Both the position numbers and the translations under genes were made by a program. Below are positions 52,055 to 60,093 of a DNA stretch of 64,000 nt, one piece after another (position 1 is the stretch's first letter; each line of letters opens with the position of its first letter). The notes beneath the pieces are model-generated. The model was not told where the DNA came from. It saw only the letters and a program-made list of their open reading frames with translations, and ran no database searches. Location of the stretch: contig SCTY01000059.1 in assembly GCA_004297625.1 (NCBI GenBank), forward strand, positions 110,298 to 174,297, written 5' to 3'. The DNA comes from Betaproteobacteria bacterium (GTDB lineage Bacteria; Pseudomonadota; Gammaproteobacteria; Burkholderiales; SG8-39).

Positions 52055-52678
52055 ATGTACGGGCTTGTGCTGGTCTGCTTCGACTATTCGAAAACCCAGG
52101 CCGACGAATTCAACGACTGGTATGACACGGAGCATATCCCCGAGCGCGAGCGCACCCGGATAATGCTCAAAGCGGTGCGCTGGCTCGACCGCCCCAATCG
52201 AACGATTTCGGTTGCGGCCTACGACTTGGAGAGCGTGGAGTCCTTGCGCGGTCCGGAGTACCTCGCCATCACCGGCGACAACCAGTCGCCGTGGTCCAAG
52301 CGGATGCTGCGGATGTGTACCCTACTCTTCAGATTCGAAGGTCGCCAACTCTATCCCGGTACCGCGCTGGCCGACGACAGGGCCAAAGCCATGCTCATGG
52401 CCGGTGTCGACGCCCCGGTCGCGAAAGAAGCCTATCCCGATATCGCCGAGCGCATGGCCCGCGTACCGGGCGTCGTTTCGGCGCGAATCTACGAAGGCAC
52501 CAACGATTCGGTCCGGTTCCTCGAGCTCTACGAACTCGAATCGGCGGAGGTAGCGGGCTCGGACGCATGGGAGCGCGCGAGCGTAGAAATAGCGGACCGT
52601 GTCGGCAGCCAGCGCTCGCGCGCGAAGCTTCTCCGTCTTTGCGATCGCTACGTCAGGCAGGGCCGCGAAGAGCGTTGA
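52055..52678 (+). CDS. Dimeric alpha-beta barrel (EthD/DUF4286-like) protein
   Basis: 207 residues. Two ferredoxin-like halves are suggested by YGLVLVCFDYSKTQADEFNDWYDTEHIPER at the start and VVSARIYEGTNDSVRFLELYELES in the second half. The FNDWYDTEHIPE motif is typical of small monooxygenase- or isomerase-like barrels in degradation clusters. AAAGGA precedes the ATG. Its function is unknown; it is probably co-expressed with the adjacent reductase and transporter. Confidence 0.8.
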   Translation: MYGLVLVCFDYSKTQADEFNDWYDTEHIPERERTRIMLKAVRWLDRPNRTISVAAYDLESVESLRGPEYLAITGDNQSPWSKRMLRMCTLLFRFEGRQLYPGTALADDRAKAMLMAGVDAPVAKEAYPDIAERMARVPGVVSARIYEGTNDSVRFLELYELESAEVAGSDAWERASVEIADRVGSQRSRAKLLRLCDRYVRQGREER

Positions 52679-52729
52679 GCCGCGCCCAAGCATTCCACGG
52701 ATGGTTGACAACCCCGGCTTGGAGTCGGC

Positions 52730-52741
52730 ATTGTTGACAAT
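52730..52741. promoter_or_regulatory. Palindromic operator candidate upstream of the reductase gene
   Basis: ATTGTTGACAAT is a palindrome (ATTGT/ACAAT with a 2-bp centre), the form favoured by GntR/FCD regulators (TTGTnnACAA). It sits 16 bp before the reductase ATG, just ahead of the AAGGAGG ribosome site. The decayed copy at 49.97 kb has this word disrupted. No GntR/FCD gene lies next to it. Binding is inference. Confidence 0.5.
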
Positions 52742-52757
52742 AAGACAAGGAGGACAA

Positions 52758-53810
52758 ATGGCTCGCGGGAAGGCGCTCGTCGCAGGCGCACTGGGCATTG
52801 TCGGCAGCAATGTCGCGGAATACCTGCACTCGCAGGGCGGCTGGGAAGTCGTCGGCATTGCGCGCAGTCGACCGAAGCACCAGCCGGGATGGCGGCTGGT
52901 GGGGCTCGACCTCGCCGATGCGACCGCCTGCCGCAAATTCGTCGCATCCGAGCCCGGGATCACCCATCTTTTCTACGCCGCGCGCGCGCCGAAACCGCAG
53001 CCCGCCGACGAGGCTGCAGCCAATCTCGCCATGCTGGTAAACCTGATGGAGCCGTTGCAGGAGTTCGCACCGGGTTTCCAGCACGCGTGCCTCGTTCACG
53101 GCACCAAGTGGTACGGCGCGCATCTCGGGCCGTTCCGCACGCCGGCCAAGGAGGACGATGCGCGGCACCTGCCGCCGAACTTCTATTACGACCAGGCGGA
53201 CTACGTGGAAGGACTGCAGAAAGGAAAGAGCTGGACCTGGTCCGCGGTGCGGCCGGCGCTCGTGTGCGGGTTTTCGCTGGGCTATCCGCACAGCGTCGTG
53301 GCGGTGCTGGCGGTGTATGCGGCCATCTCCAACGCCCTGGGCCTGCCGCTACGGTTTCCCGGCACGCAGGCCGGCTTTGACGGAGTGACGCAGGCGACCG
53401 ATGTGCGCTTGCTCGCCCGGGCGATGGTTTGGACCGCGACCGAGCCGCAGTGCGCCAACCAGCACCTCAACGTGATGAACGGAGATCTCTTCCGCTGGCG
53501 CAATCTGTGGGACAGGCTCGCGCGCCACTTCGGCATGGAGAACGGCGGCGTGCAGACCGTGACGCTTGCCACGATGATGGCCGACAAGGAGCCGCTCTGG
53601 CGCTCGATCGTGGAAAAGCACGGATTGCGGCCGCTCGCGCTGTCCGACATCGTCAACTGGAATTACGCCGACGTGACTTTCCGCCAGAACTGGGATCATA
53701 TTTCCTCCACCCTCAAGGCGCGGCGGCTCGGCCTGGACGCCACCGTCGACACCGAGGAGATGTTTCTCGAGCTGCTCGAGCGTTTCCGCGAGGAGCGCGT
53801 CGTACCGTGA
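52758..53810 (+). CDS. SDR family reductase, PRISE (progesterone 5-beta-reductase/iridoid synthase-like) type
   Basis: 350 residues. The N-terminal NADP loop is ALVAGALGIVGSNVAEYL, with the GIARSRPK segment for phosphate recognition. The core HGTKWYGAHLGPF...NFYYDQADYV matches the PRISE group, which reduces enone C=C bonds in plants and bacteria; the conserved Tyr is in NFYYDQ. AAGGAGG supports ATG 52758. The stop overlaps the ATPase GTG (GTGA), coupling the enzyme to the transporter. The substrate is unknown. Confidence 0.88.
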   Translation: MARGKALVAGALGIVGSNVAEYLHSQGGWEVVGIARSRPKHQPGWRLVGLDLADATACRKFVASEPGITHLFYAARAPKPQPADEAAANLAMLVNLMEPLQEFAPGFQHACLVHGTKWYGAHLGPFRTPAKEDDARHLPPNFYYDQADYVEGLQKGKSWTWSAVRPALVCGFSLGYPHSVVAVLAVYAAISNALGLPLRFPGTQAGFDGVTQATDVRLLARAMVWTATEPQCANQHLNVMNGDLFRWRNLWDRLARHFGMENGGVQTVTLATMMADKEPLWRSIVEKHGLRPLALSDIVNWNYADVTFRQNWDHISSTLKARRLGLDATVDTEEMFLELLERFREERVVP

Positions 53811-54658
53811 GCACCGGCAGGCCTTTTGTGCGCATCGCCGGAGCGACCAAGGAATACGTCAGCCCGGAGACCGGCGGCGTGTCGCGCGCGCTTGAGCCCA
53901 TCGACCTGGAGATCGAGCGCGACCAGTTCGTCTGCCTGATCGGACCGAGCGGCTGCGGCAAGACGACCCTGCTCAACTGCCTGGCGGGGTTTGTCGAAGT
54001 CACCGCGGGCGCGATATACGTGGCGGACCAGCGGGTAGAGGGGCCCAGCCGCGATCGCGGGGTAGTTTTCCAGGACTACGCCCTGTTTCCATGGCTCAAC
54101 GTGAAGCAGAACGTGGCGTTCGGGCCCAGGCTGAGCGGCCTTGGACGGGACGAGCAGGAACGTCGGGCGCGCGAGTACCTGGCCCTAGTTGGGCTCGAGG
54201 CCCATGCCAATCGCTATCCTTACGAGCTTTCCGGCGGCATGAAGCAGAGGGTGGGTCTCGCGAGAGCGCTCGCGAACGAGCCCAAGCTGCTTCTCATGGA
54301 CGAGCCGTTCGGTGCCCTGGATGCCCTTACGCGCGAGACGCTGCAATCGGAGCTCCTGCGCATCTGGATGGAGCGGCAGAAAACCATCGTCTTCGTCACG
54401 CATAGCATCGAGGAAGCGGTCTTCCTGGCGGACCGCATCGTGGTCATGACGCCTCCTCCGGGCCGCGTGCGCGCGGACGTCCACACCGGAATGCGGCGGC
54501 CCCGGGATCGAAACTCTCCCGAATTTGCGCTCCTGGCCGGACAGGTACGCGAGTTGGTCTTCGAGCAGGTCCAGATGGAAGAGGTGGATATCAAGGCGGG
54601 AATCGATGAGAGGCCGCTCAAGGCGATTCTTCCGCAGAACGTGACCTGGAGCCGCTAG
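53807..54658 (+). CDS. NitT/TauT-type ABC transporter ATPase (SsuB/TauB family)
   Basis: 283 residues from a GTG start overlapping the reductase stop. Walker A GPSGCGKTT, Q-loop VFQDYALFPWLNV, signature LSGGMKQRVGLARAL, Walker B LLLMDEPFGALD and H-loop VTHSIEEAV are complete. It powers the permease/binding-protein pair encoded at 50.1-52.0 kb; the split order with enzyme genes between them suggests one transport-plus-catabolism cassette. Confidence 0.94.
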   Translation: MSTGRPFVRIAGATKEYVSPETGGVSRALEPIDLEIERDQFVCLIGPSGCGKTTLLNCLAGFVEVTAGAIYVADQRVEGPSRDRGVVFQDYALFPWLNVKQNVAFGPRLSGLGRDEQERRAREYLALVGLEAHANRYPYELSGGMKQRVGLARALANEPKLLLMDEPFGALDALTRETLQSELLRIWMERQKTIVFVTHSIEEAVFLADRIVVMTPPPGRVRADVHTGMRRPRDRNSPEFALLAGQVRELVFEQVQMEEVDIKAGIDERPLKAILPQNVTWSR

Positions 54659-54665
54659 CCGCGCG

Positions 54666-56090
54666 ATGAAAAGCGCCCTGCTGCAATCCGCGAAGATCAT
54701 AGATCTGGCGGCAGCCTTGCGAACCGGTGATGTTACACCGGTAAGCCTCGCCGAGGCATTTCTCGCGCGCATCGAGGCGCTGAACGCGCGCCTGCACGCG
54801 TTCATTACGGTGACGGCGGAACGTGCCCTCGCCGAAGCGCGCGTCGCCGAAGCGCAATTGCGCGCCGGGTTGGATCTTGGCTATTTGCACGGCATCCCTT
54901 ATGCGGTGAAAGACCTTTTCAATGTCAAAGGCCTAGCGACCACTGCTGGTACGCGCCTCTTAGCGAACAACGTAGCGGAACGAGACTGCGCGGCTGTGCG
55001 CAAGCTTGCCATGGCCGGAATGACGCTCGTCGGCAAGACGCACACGGTGCAGTTTGCCTTTGGCGGGATTGGGATCAACCACGATCAAGGCACGCCACGC
55101 AATCCATGGTCTTCGATGCATATGGCGCCCGGCGGCTCTTCAAGCGGCTCGGCCGTTGCGGTTGGGGCAGATCTAACGCCCGTGGCCTTGGGCACCGATA
55201 CCGGCGGATCGGTCCGCGTGCCGGCGGCCTTGTGCGGAACTGTCGGTCTCAAGACGACGGTCGGCCGGATCAGCCGCGCAGGCGTCTATCCGCTCTCCTG
55301 GACGTTCGACAGCGTCGGCCCGCTCACGCGCTGCGTCGAGGATGCGGCCATCGTCTACCAGGCGCTCCGCGGCATCGATCCGGGCGACGACACCACGGTG
55401 AGCGTGCCCCCTGATGATGACGTACTCGCCACGCTCAAGGCAGGCGTCAAAGGGATCCGGCTTGCCTTTGGCGAAACAGTGTTTTTCGACGACGTGGATG
55501 CCGAGATCGAGCACGCCGTGCGCGAGGCAGGTGCAGTACTGCGTGCACTGGGCGCGCATGTGCACAGCATGGCGGTCCCTGAAGTCGCCGAGATCATGAG
55601 CGACAAGCGCCGCTCGCAGCTGATTGCGGCCGAGGCGCTCGTCACCAACGGTCGTCTCATCGACGAGCATTTCGACTCTCTGGATCCGGTCGTCGCTCAC
55701 CGCATGCGGGCAGGGCGAGATCTCTCGGCCACGGACTATTTTGCAGCCTTACGCCAGTGCAGCGCGCTCCGCGAACGAGTGAAGCGCACCCTTGCCGACG
55801 TCGACGCATTGCTCGTTCCCGCCACCCTGATCCCCTCGCGCCCGATTGAACAGATCGATGCGAGCCCCCAGAGCTACGCCGACACGAGCTATCGCTATGC
55901 GAGAAACACGTCGATTGGCAACGTTCTCGGGCTTTGCGCAGTTGTGCTGCCGTGCGGCTTTACCCGCAGTGGACTGCCCGTCGGCCTCATGATTTACGCG
56001 AAGCCGTTTGCCGAGGCCGTGGCGCTTCGCGTCGCATGGGCTTATGAACAGGCAACATCCTGGCAACACCGCCGGCCTGATTTGAGCTGA
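54666..56090 (+). CDS. Amidase signature family hydrolase
   Basis: 474 residues. The Ser-cisSer-Lys triad is intact: K82 in YAVKDLF, S158 in APGGSSSGS and nucleophile S182 in TDTGGSVRVPA, with the expected 24-residue spacing. The family covers amidases, allophanate hydrolase and GatA; it lacks any tRNA-amidotransferase context, so a catabolic amide is likely. It follows the ATPase gene by 7 bp and is the last intact gene of the cassette before the right-hand pseudogenes. Confidence 0.93.
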   Translation: MKSALLQSAKIIDLAAALRTGDVTPVSLAEAFLARIEALNARLHAFITVTAERALAEARVAEAQLRAGLDLGYLHGIPYAVKDLFNVKGLATTAGTRLLANNVAERDCAAVRKLAMAGMTLVGKTHTVQFAFGGIGINHDQGTPRNPWSSMHMAPGGSSSGSAVAVGADLTPVALGTDTGGSVRVPAALCGTVGLKTTVGRISRAGVYPLSWTFDSVGPLTRCVEDAAIVYQALRGIDPGDDTTVSVPPDDDVLATLKAGVKGIRLAFGETVFFDDVDAEIEHAVREAGAVLRALGAHVHSMAVPEVAEIMSDKRRSQLIAAEALVTNGRLIDEHFDSLDPVVAHRMRAGRDLSATDYFAALRQCSALRERVKRTLADVDALLVPATLIPSRPIEQIDASPQSYADTSYRYARNTSIGNVLGLCAVVLPCGFTRSGLPVGLMIYAKPFAEAVALRVAWAYEQATSWQHRRPDLS

Positions 56091-56114
56091 GCAAGCGCAG
56101 GTCTCACCCGATGC

Positions 56115-56855
56115 TTAGTCAAACCGGTCCTGCGAGGTAGCGCTCGAAGAAAGCCACGCCGGCGAGCGCATCGGCGGCGTTCGCCATCTTACGACCCTGT
56201 CGCGCAGCTCCCGCCGCCGCCGGTCGGCGGCCTCGGCGCCGTCGGAGCGCAGCACCAGGACGAAGTGCTCCTGCTCCGGGTGGCGAGCGCGTGCGCGGAC
56301 CGCCGCATCGACGAAGTTCTGCACCACGTCGACGCCCTGGATGGTCGAGGCAAGGAACACCGCAACGTTGATGTGCATCACTACCGCATCTAGCTCGCCG
56401 TGCTGCAGCACGATGTCGAGGATGCGCTCGGCGATGCGCCCTTCGTCCTGCCGCAGCGTATAGGCCGGCGCGTCGATGGGATTGACCACCGAGGTCCCCG
56501 GCAGCAGCTCGAGCTTGCCGAGGGCCTCGAGCGCCGCCGCGGGCATCGGCGTGACGTCGAGGCCCCTGCTGCCGAAAGCATCGGCGGCGAGCACGCTCGT
56601 GCCGCCGCCGTTGCCGAACAGCACGCAGCGCCGCGTCACGCGGTCGCGGCGCGGTGCGAGCACCTGGAAAGCGAGCAGCACGTCGAGAAACTCGTCCAGC
56701 GTGCGCGTGAGCGCAATCCCGGTCTGGCGGGCGAGGCCGCGCCAGATCTCCGCGCCGCTCGCAAGCGAGCCGGTGTGCGAAGCCGCCGCGCTTCGCCCCT
56801 GGCGGGTCTGTCCTCCCACCAGCATGACCACCATTTGCCATAACGCAGCTTGCAC
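56115..56855 (-). pseudogene. Fragment of an NDP-forming acyl-CoA synthetase (CoA-ligase domain), frameshifted
   Basis: On the minus strand about 220 codons match the later part of ADP-forming acyl-CoA synthetases: VVMLVGGQTRQGRSAAASHTGSLASGAEIWRGLARQTG, LFGNGGGTSVLAADAFGSRGLDVTPM and GTSVVNPIDAPAY. The N-terminal CoA-binding domain and the ATP-grasp part are missing. Near 56186 a one-base change shifts the frame: the natural end KMANAADALAGVAFFERYLAG is read in another frame. It is truncated and inactive. Confidence 0.8.
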
Positions 56856-57092
56856 GCCGGCCTTGCAGCCGCAGGCATCAACCAGGCGCCGCGAAACGCT
56901 GCTTCACGCGCCTCCAAACATGCCAGAATGACCGGTTTTCACGACACGGACGCGAAGGAATTTCCTTCTATGAGGGCTCTCCGCGTGTCAAGTCTCCGGC
57001 GGCGGATGTCGGGTTTACGGCGTTCGCTTCATTTTCGTTCCTGCAAGCAGCCTTCGCGTTGGTTGGCCCAGTTCACTTGTGAGTGCGAACGC

Positions 57093-58677
57093 GGTGCGCT
57101 CGTCACCGACGACGGGCCGATGCCGCAGACGCGCGAGCACCTCGCGATCCTCGGCCTGCTCGGCGTGTCGCGCGCGCGGTCGCGCTCACCAAGATCGATC
57201 GCGTGCCGGCGGCACGCGTCGACGAGGTGCGCGCCCAGGTCGAAGCGCTGCTCGGATCGACTCTGCTCGCCGGCGCGCCGGTCTTTGCACTCTCGTCGGT
57301 GAGCGGCGAAGGCGTCGAGCCGCTCCTTCGGCACCTGCAGGCCGCTGCGGCAGCAACGCTCGAGAGGCAAGGCGGTGGCAATTTCCGCCTGAGCGTGGAT
57401 CGCGCGTTCACCATCGCCGGCGCGGGACTGGTGGTCACCGGCACCGCGCTCGGCGGCGAGATCGCGGTCGGCGACGAAGTGCGCGCCCTGCTCGCCGGCT
57501 CGAGCGAGCGAGTGCGCTCCATCCATGGCCATAACGCGTCGGCGCAGCGCGGCCGCGCCGGCCAGCGCCTTGCGCTCAACCTGGCGGAGCTCGACAAGGC
57601 GCGCATCGCGCGCGGCGACTGGATCGTGCGCGACGAGCCGGCGCCGCCGGTACAGCGCTTCGATGCGCGGCTGCGCTTTCTCGAGCCGGTCAGGCACTGG
57701 ACGCCGGTGCACGTGCACCACGGCGCGGCCGACGTTCCCGGACCCGTGGCGCTCCTCGACGGGAGCGGCCTCGCGCAGCTCGCTCTGGAGCGGCCCGTCG
57801 GCGCGGCGCGCGGCGACGGCTTCATCGTGCGCGACCAGTCCGAGCGGCGCACGCTCGGCGGCGGCAGGGTGATCGACGTGTTCCCGCCGGCGCGCGGCCC
57901 CGCGCGGCCCGAGCGCCTCGCCTGGCTCGCGGCGATGGAGCTCGAGGACCACGCGGCGGCGCTCGACGCCCTGCTCGCGCTCTCGCCGGCCGGCGTCAAC
58001 CTCGCGCGCTTCGCCGCGAACCGCAACCTCCCCACGGCGAACGGCTGGCGCTTCTCGCAGCCGCATTGGCAGGCGCTGCGCGAAAAGGCGCTGCACTACC
58101 TCGCTGCATGGCACGCGCGCTTTCCGGATTCGGTCGGTATGCGCGAGGACGGCGTCCTCAAGAGTCTATCGAAGGACGTTGCCGCTACCCTCCTCGAAGA
58201 ACTGGCGCGAGGGCAAGATAGTGCGCGAGGCGCTCGGCGTGCGGCTCGCTTCGCACCGCGTCGAGCTCAGCCGCGCCGACGCCGCGCTGTGGAAAAGGGT
58301 CGAGCCGCTGCTCGCGGCGCTGCGTCCGCCGTCAATTCCGGAAATCGCCTCCGAGCTGAAGCTGGAATCGAAAGCGATCGAGGCCATGCTGTCGCGCGCC
58401 GCGCGTCCAGCGCCTCGCGGTGCGCGTGTCGAAGAATCGTTTCTTCCTGCCCGCATTCGTGAAGAATCTCGAGTCGATGGCGAAGGACGTGGCGCGCGAG
58501 AGCGAGCGCATCACCGCCGCGGACTTTCGCGACCGCTCTGGCATCGGCCGCAACCTCGCGATCGAGGTGCTCGAGTATTTCGATCGGATAAAATTCACCC
58601 GGCATGTCGGCGACGCGCACATGCTTACAGGAAGAGACTCGCACCCCGGTAGGGCGCACGGACTTCAAATCCTGTGA
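57093..58677 (+). pseudogene. selB: Decayed selenocysteine-specific elongation factor SelB
   Basis: The SelB sequence is continuous only if three frame changes are allowed. It enters at VTDDGPMPQTREHLAILGLLG, the end of the GTPase region. It shifts near 57170-57180 into VALTKIDRVPAARVDEV and VDRAFTIAGAGLVVTGT, which runs through the beta-barrel domains to about 58205. It shifts again to EGKIVREALGVRLASHRVELSRADAALW, and near 58400 to RLAVRVSKNRFFLPAFVKNLE and GRNLAIEVLEYFDRIKFTRHVGD (the mRNA-binding winged helices). The first ~90 residues, with the P-loop and switch motifs, are gone. The last frame runs 48 bp into the tRNA gene before TGA 58677. Confidence 0.88.
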
Positions 58678-58725
58678 GAAGCGTCGGACGTCTCTGGTGG
58701 GTTCGACTCCCACTCTTTTCCGCCA
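58630..58725 (+). tRNA. selC: tRNA-Sec(UCA), with imperfect D and anticodon stems
   Basis: 96 nt ending in an encoded CCA. The 8-bp acceptor stem (58630-58637 with 58714-58721, one G-T pair) plus a 5-bp T stem gives the 13-bp helix of bacterial tRNA-Sec. The anticodon loop CTTCAAA (58663-58669) carries TCA at 58665-58667, and the variable arm is long (about 58677-58695). Two flaws: the anticodon stem needs a bulged T at 58673, as if one base were lost on the 5' side, and the D stem needs a bulged A at 58643. It is clearly a selC gene; whether it still works is uncertain. Confidence 0.9.
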
Positions 58726-58762
58726 CCCCAATTCGGGGTCAGGGTCGTAATTATTGGAGGGC

Positions 58763-59245
58763 ATGATGGCCGAGAAGCTGAATGCAGGTGATCCATTTCC
58801 GCATGGCGCTGAACCTGGCCGACGGACCGCGGCTCGAGCTGCCCGACGGCCTGGATGCGAAGTACAAGGTGATCCTCTTCTACCGCGGTCACTGATGACC
58901 GTACTGCCGCCGGCAGTTGGCCGGCTTCGAGAAGGCGCGCGGCGATCTCGACCGCGTCGGCGCGAAAGTCGTCGCGGCGAGCGTCGATCCGCTCGACACA
59001 GGGCGCGGGAAATCGCCGCCGGGTTGTCTTACCCGGTCGGCTACGGCGTCACGCGCGCCGACGCCGATCGCATCGGCGCCTGGTGGGAAGAGCGCCGCGG
59101 CATCAGCCAGCCCTCGCAGTCCGTGCTCGACGCCTCCGGCAAGGTGCTCGCCTCGACCTACAGCTCGGGGCCGATCGGCCGCATCGAGCCGGCGGACGTG
59201 GTGTCGATGATCGAGTTCAGGGAAAAGCAGGCCGCGAAGAAATAA
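58763..59245 (+). pseudogene. Decayed peroxiredoxin-like selenoprotein gene (RGHWUPYC family)
   Basis: Starts with GGAGG and ATG 58763/58766 (MAEKLNAGDPFP). A one-base frame change near 58800 leads to MALNLADGPRLELPDGLDAKYKVILFYRGH, then TGA TGA (58893-58898), then PYCRRQLAGFEKARGDLDRVGAKVVAASVDPLD. A second frame change near 58998 leads to REIAAGLSYPVGYGV to the TAA. In relatives the motif is FYRGHW(C/U)PYC. The second TGA therefore sits at the peroxidatic Cys/Sec position, and the first TGA replaces Trp (TGG to TGA). It was once a Sec enzyme; with three lesions it is not expected to be made. Confidence 0.85.
58899..58920 (+). promoter_or_regulatory. SECIS-like hairpin just after the in-frame UGA
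   Basis: A perfect 6-bp stem ACTGCC/GGCAGT (58903-58908 and 58912-58917) with loop GCC, extended by a CC/GG closing pair after a small internal bulge. It begins right after the Sec-position TGA, where bacterial SECIS hairpins sit. The loop lies 11 nt from the TGA, closer than most known examples, so the call is tentative. Confidence 0.4.
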
Positions 59246-59307
59246 TCAGTACGGCGTCATCGTCTCGAACCGCCCCGGCAACACGCCATGGGCTCTGCAA
59301 AGGCATT

Positions 59308-59329
59308 TTGTGGTCCGATCGGACCACAA
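59308..59329. promoter_or_regulatory. 22-bp perfect palindrome, candidate TetR operator
   Basis: TTGTGGTCCGA followed immediately by its exact complement, with no spacer. It lies 126 bp before the TetR gene ATG and 63 bp after the decayed peroxiredoxin gene, in an otherwise gene-free 209-bp gap. The symmetry fits a TetR-type operator for the following gene. Binding is inference. Confidence 0.6.
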
Positions 59330-59454
59330 GCTCCTTGTCATGACGCCCGGGTCGCCCGAAGGTAGTTCAATGCGTTGCGCATCCTCCCGGACGCCGCTAC
59401 TCTCGCCATCGGGATGTTTCCGGTTGATCCGAGCGCCGCTAAACGTTCAGAACG

Positions 59455-60093
59455 ATGAAAAAAACATCGCCGCGATCGCGTGGAAATGCCCCCGGGTCCA
59501 GTCGCCCTCAGATACTCAACGAAGCCGCCACCTTGTTTCGCGAAGTCGGCTACGAGAGAACCAGCATGAGGGCGATCGCCAACCGGGTCGGAATCACCGC
59601 GGGGGCGCTGTATTGGTACTTCCCGTCCAAGGCGGATCTTGCGGTCGAATTTCTCGAAGGCGTGCTCGAGGCGCTGATGGACGCCAGTAAGCGCGCGACG
59701 ACTGGCTCGAGCTGGGGCGAGAAGCTGTGTCAGGCGGTGCGCGCCCACATAATGTTCAACTTCGAGCAGAGTGAGAGCAACAAGACCTATAACGCCCTGT
59801 TTGGCGCGGCCCACATTCCGGAGCTGGTCCGCAATATTCCCGGTTCCCGAATCGTAGATCTGCAACGCAAGTACGTCGACATCTTCAAGGGCATTCTCAG
59901 GAACGGCGTACGAGCCGGGGAGTTCAGAGCCGTCGAGGTTACGCCTACCGCGTTCGCAATCATCAACATGTGCGATTACGTATCGGCGTGGTACTCCCCG
60001 AACGGCCGGCTAAGCCAGGGAGAGGTGGCGTCCTTGCATGCGGATCTTGCTCTCAGCATGGTGAAGGCTCATGCGAGGAGGAATCGGCACTGA
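59455..60093 (+). CDS. TetR family transcriptional regulator
   Basis: 212 residues. The HTH covers about residues 18-65 (ILNEAATLFREVGYERTSMRAIANRVGITAGALYWYFPSKADL), and a helical C-terminal domain resembles the TetR_C group of fatty acid/aromatic regulators. A likely autoregulatory palindrome lies upstream. The 3' end overlaps the convergent HyuB gene by 41 bp. It may control the Hyu genes or itself. Confidence 0.92.
   Translation: MKKTSPRSRGNAPGSSRPQILNEAATLFREVGYERTSMRAIANRVGITAGALYWYFPSKADLAVEFLEGVLEALMDASKRATTGSSWGEKLCQAVRAHIMFNFEQSESNKTYNALFGAAHIPELVRNIPGSRIVDLQRKYVDIFKGILRNGVRAGEFRAVEVTPTAFAIINMCDYVSAWYSPNGRLSQGEVASLHADLALSMVKAHARRNRH

Noticed and set aside
56856..57092. Search for selA or the selB N-terminus between the acyl-CoA synthetase fragment and selB
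   Set aside because: No P-loop, switch motif or PLP-enzyme sequence could be read in any frame; the stretch holds nothing I can identify.
58893..58898. The tandem TGA as a functional di-selenocysteine site
   Set aside because: The position before the Sec is Trp in relatives and TGG to TGA is one step; two further frameshifts in the same gene make function unlikely.
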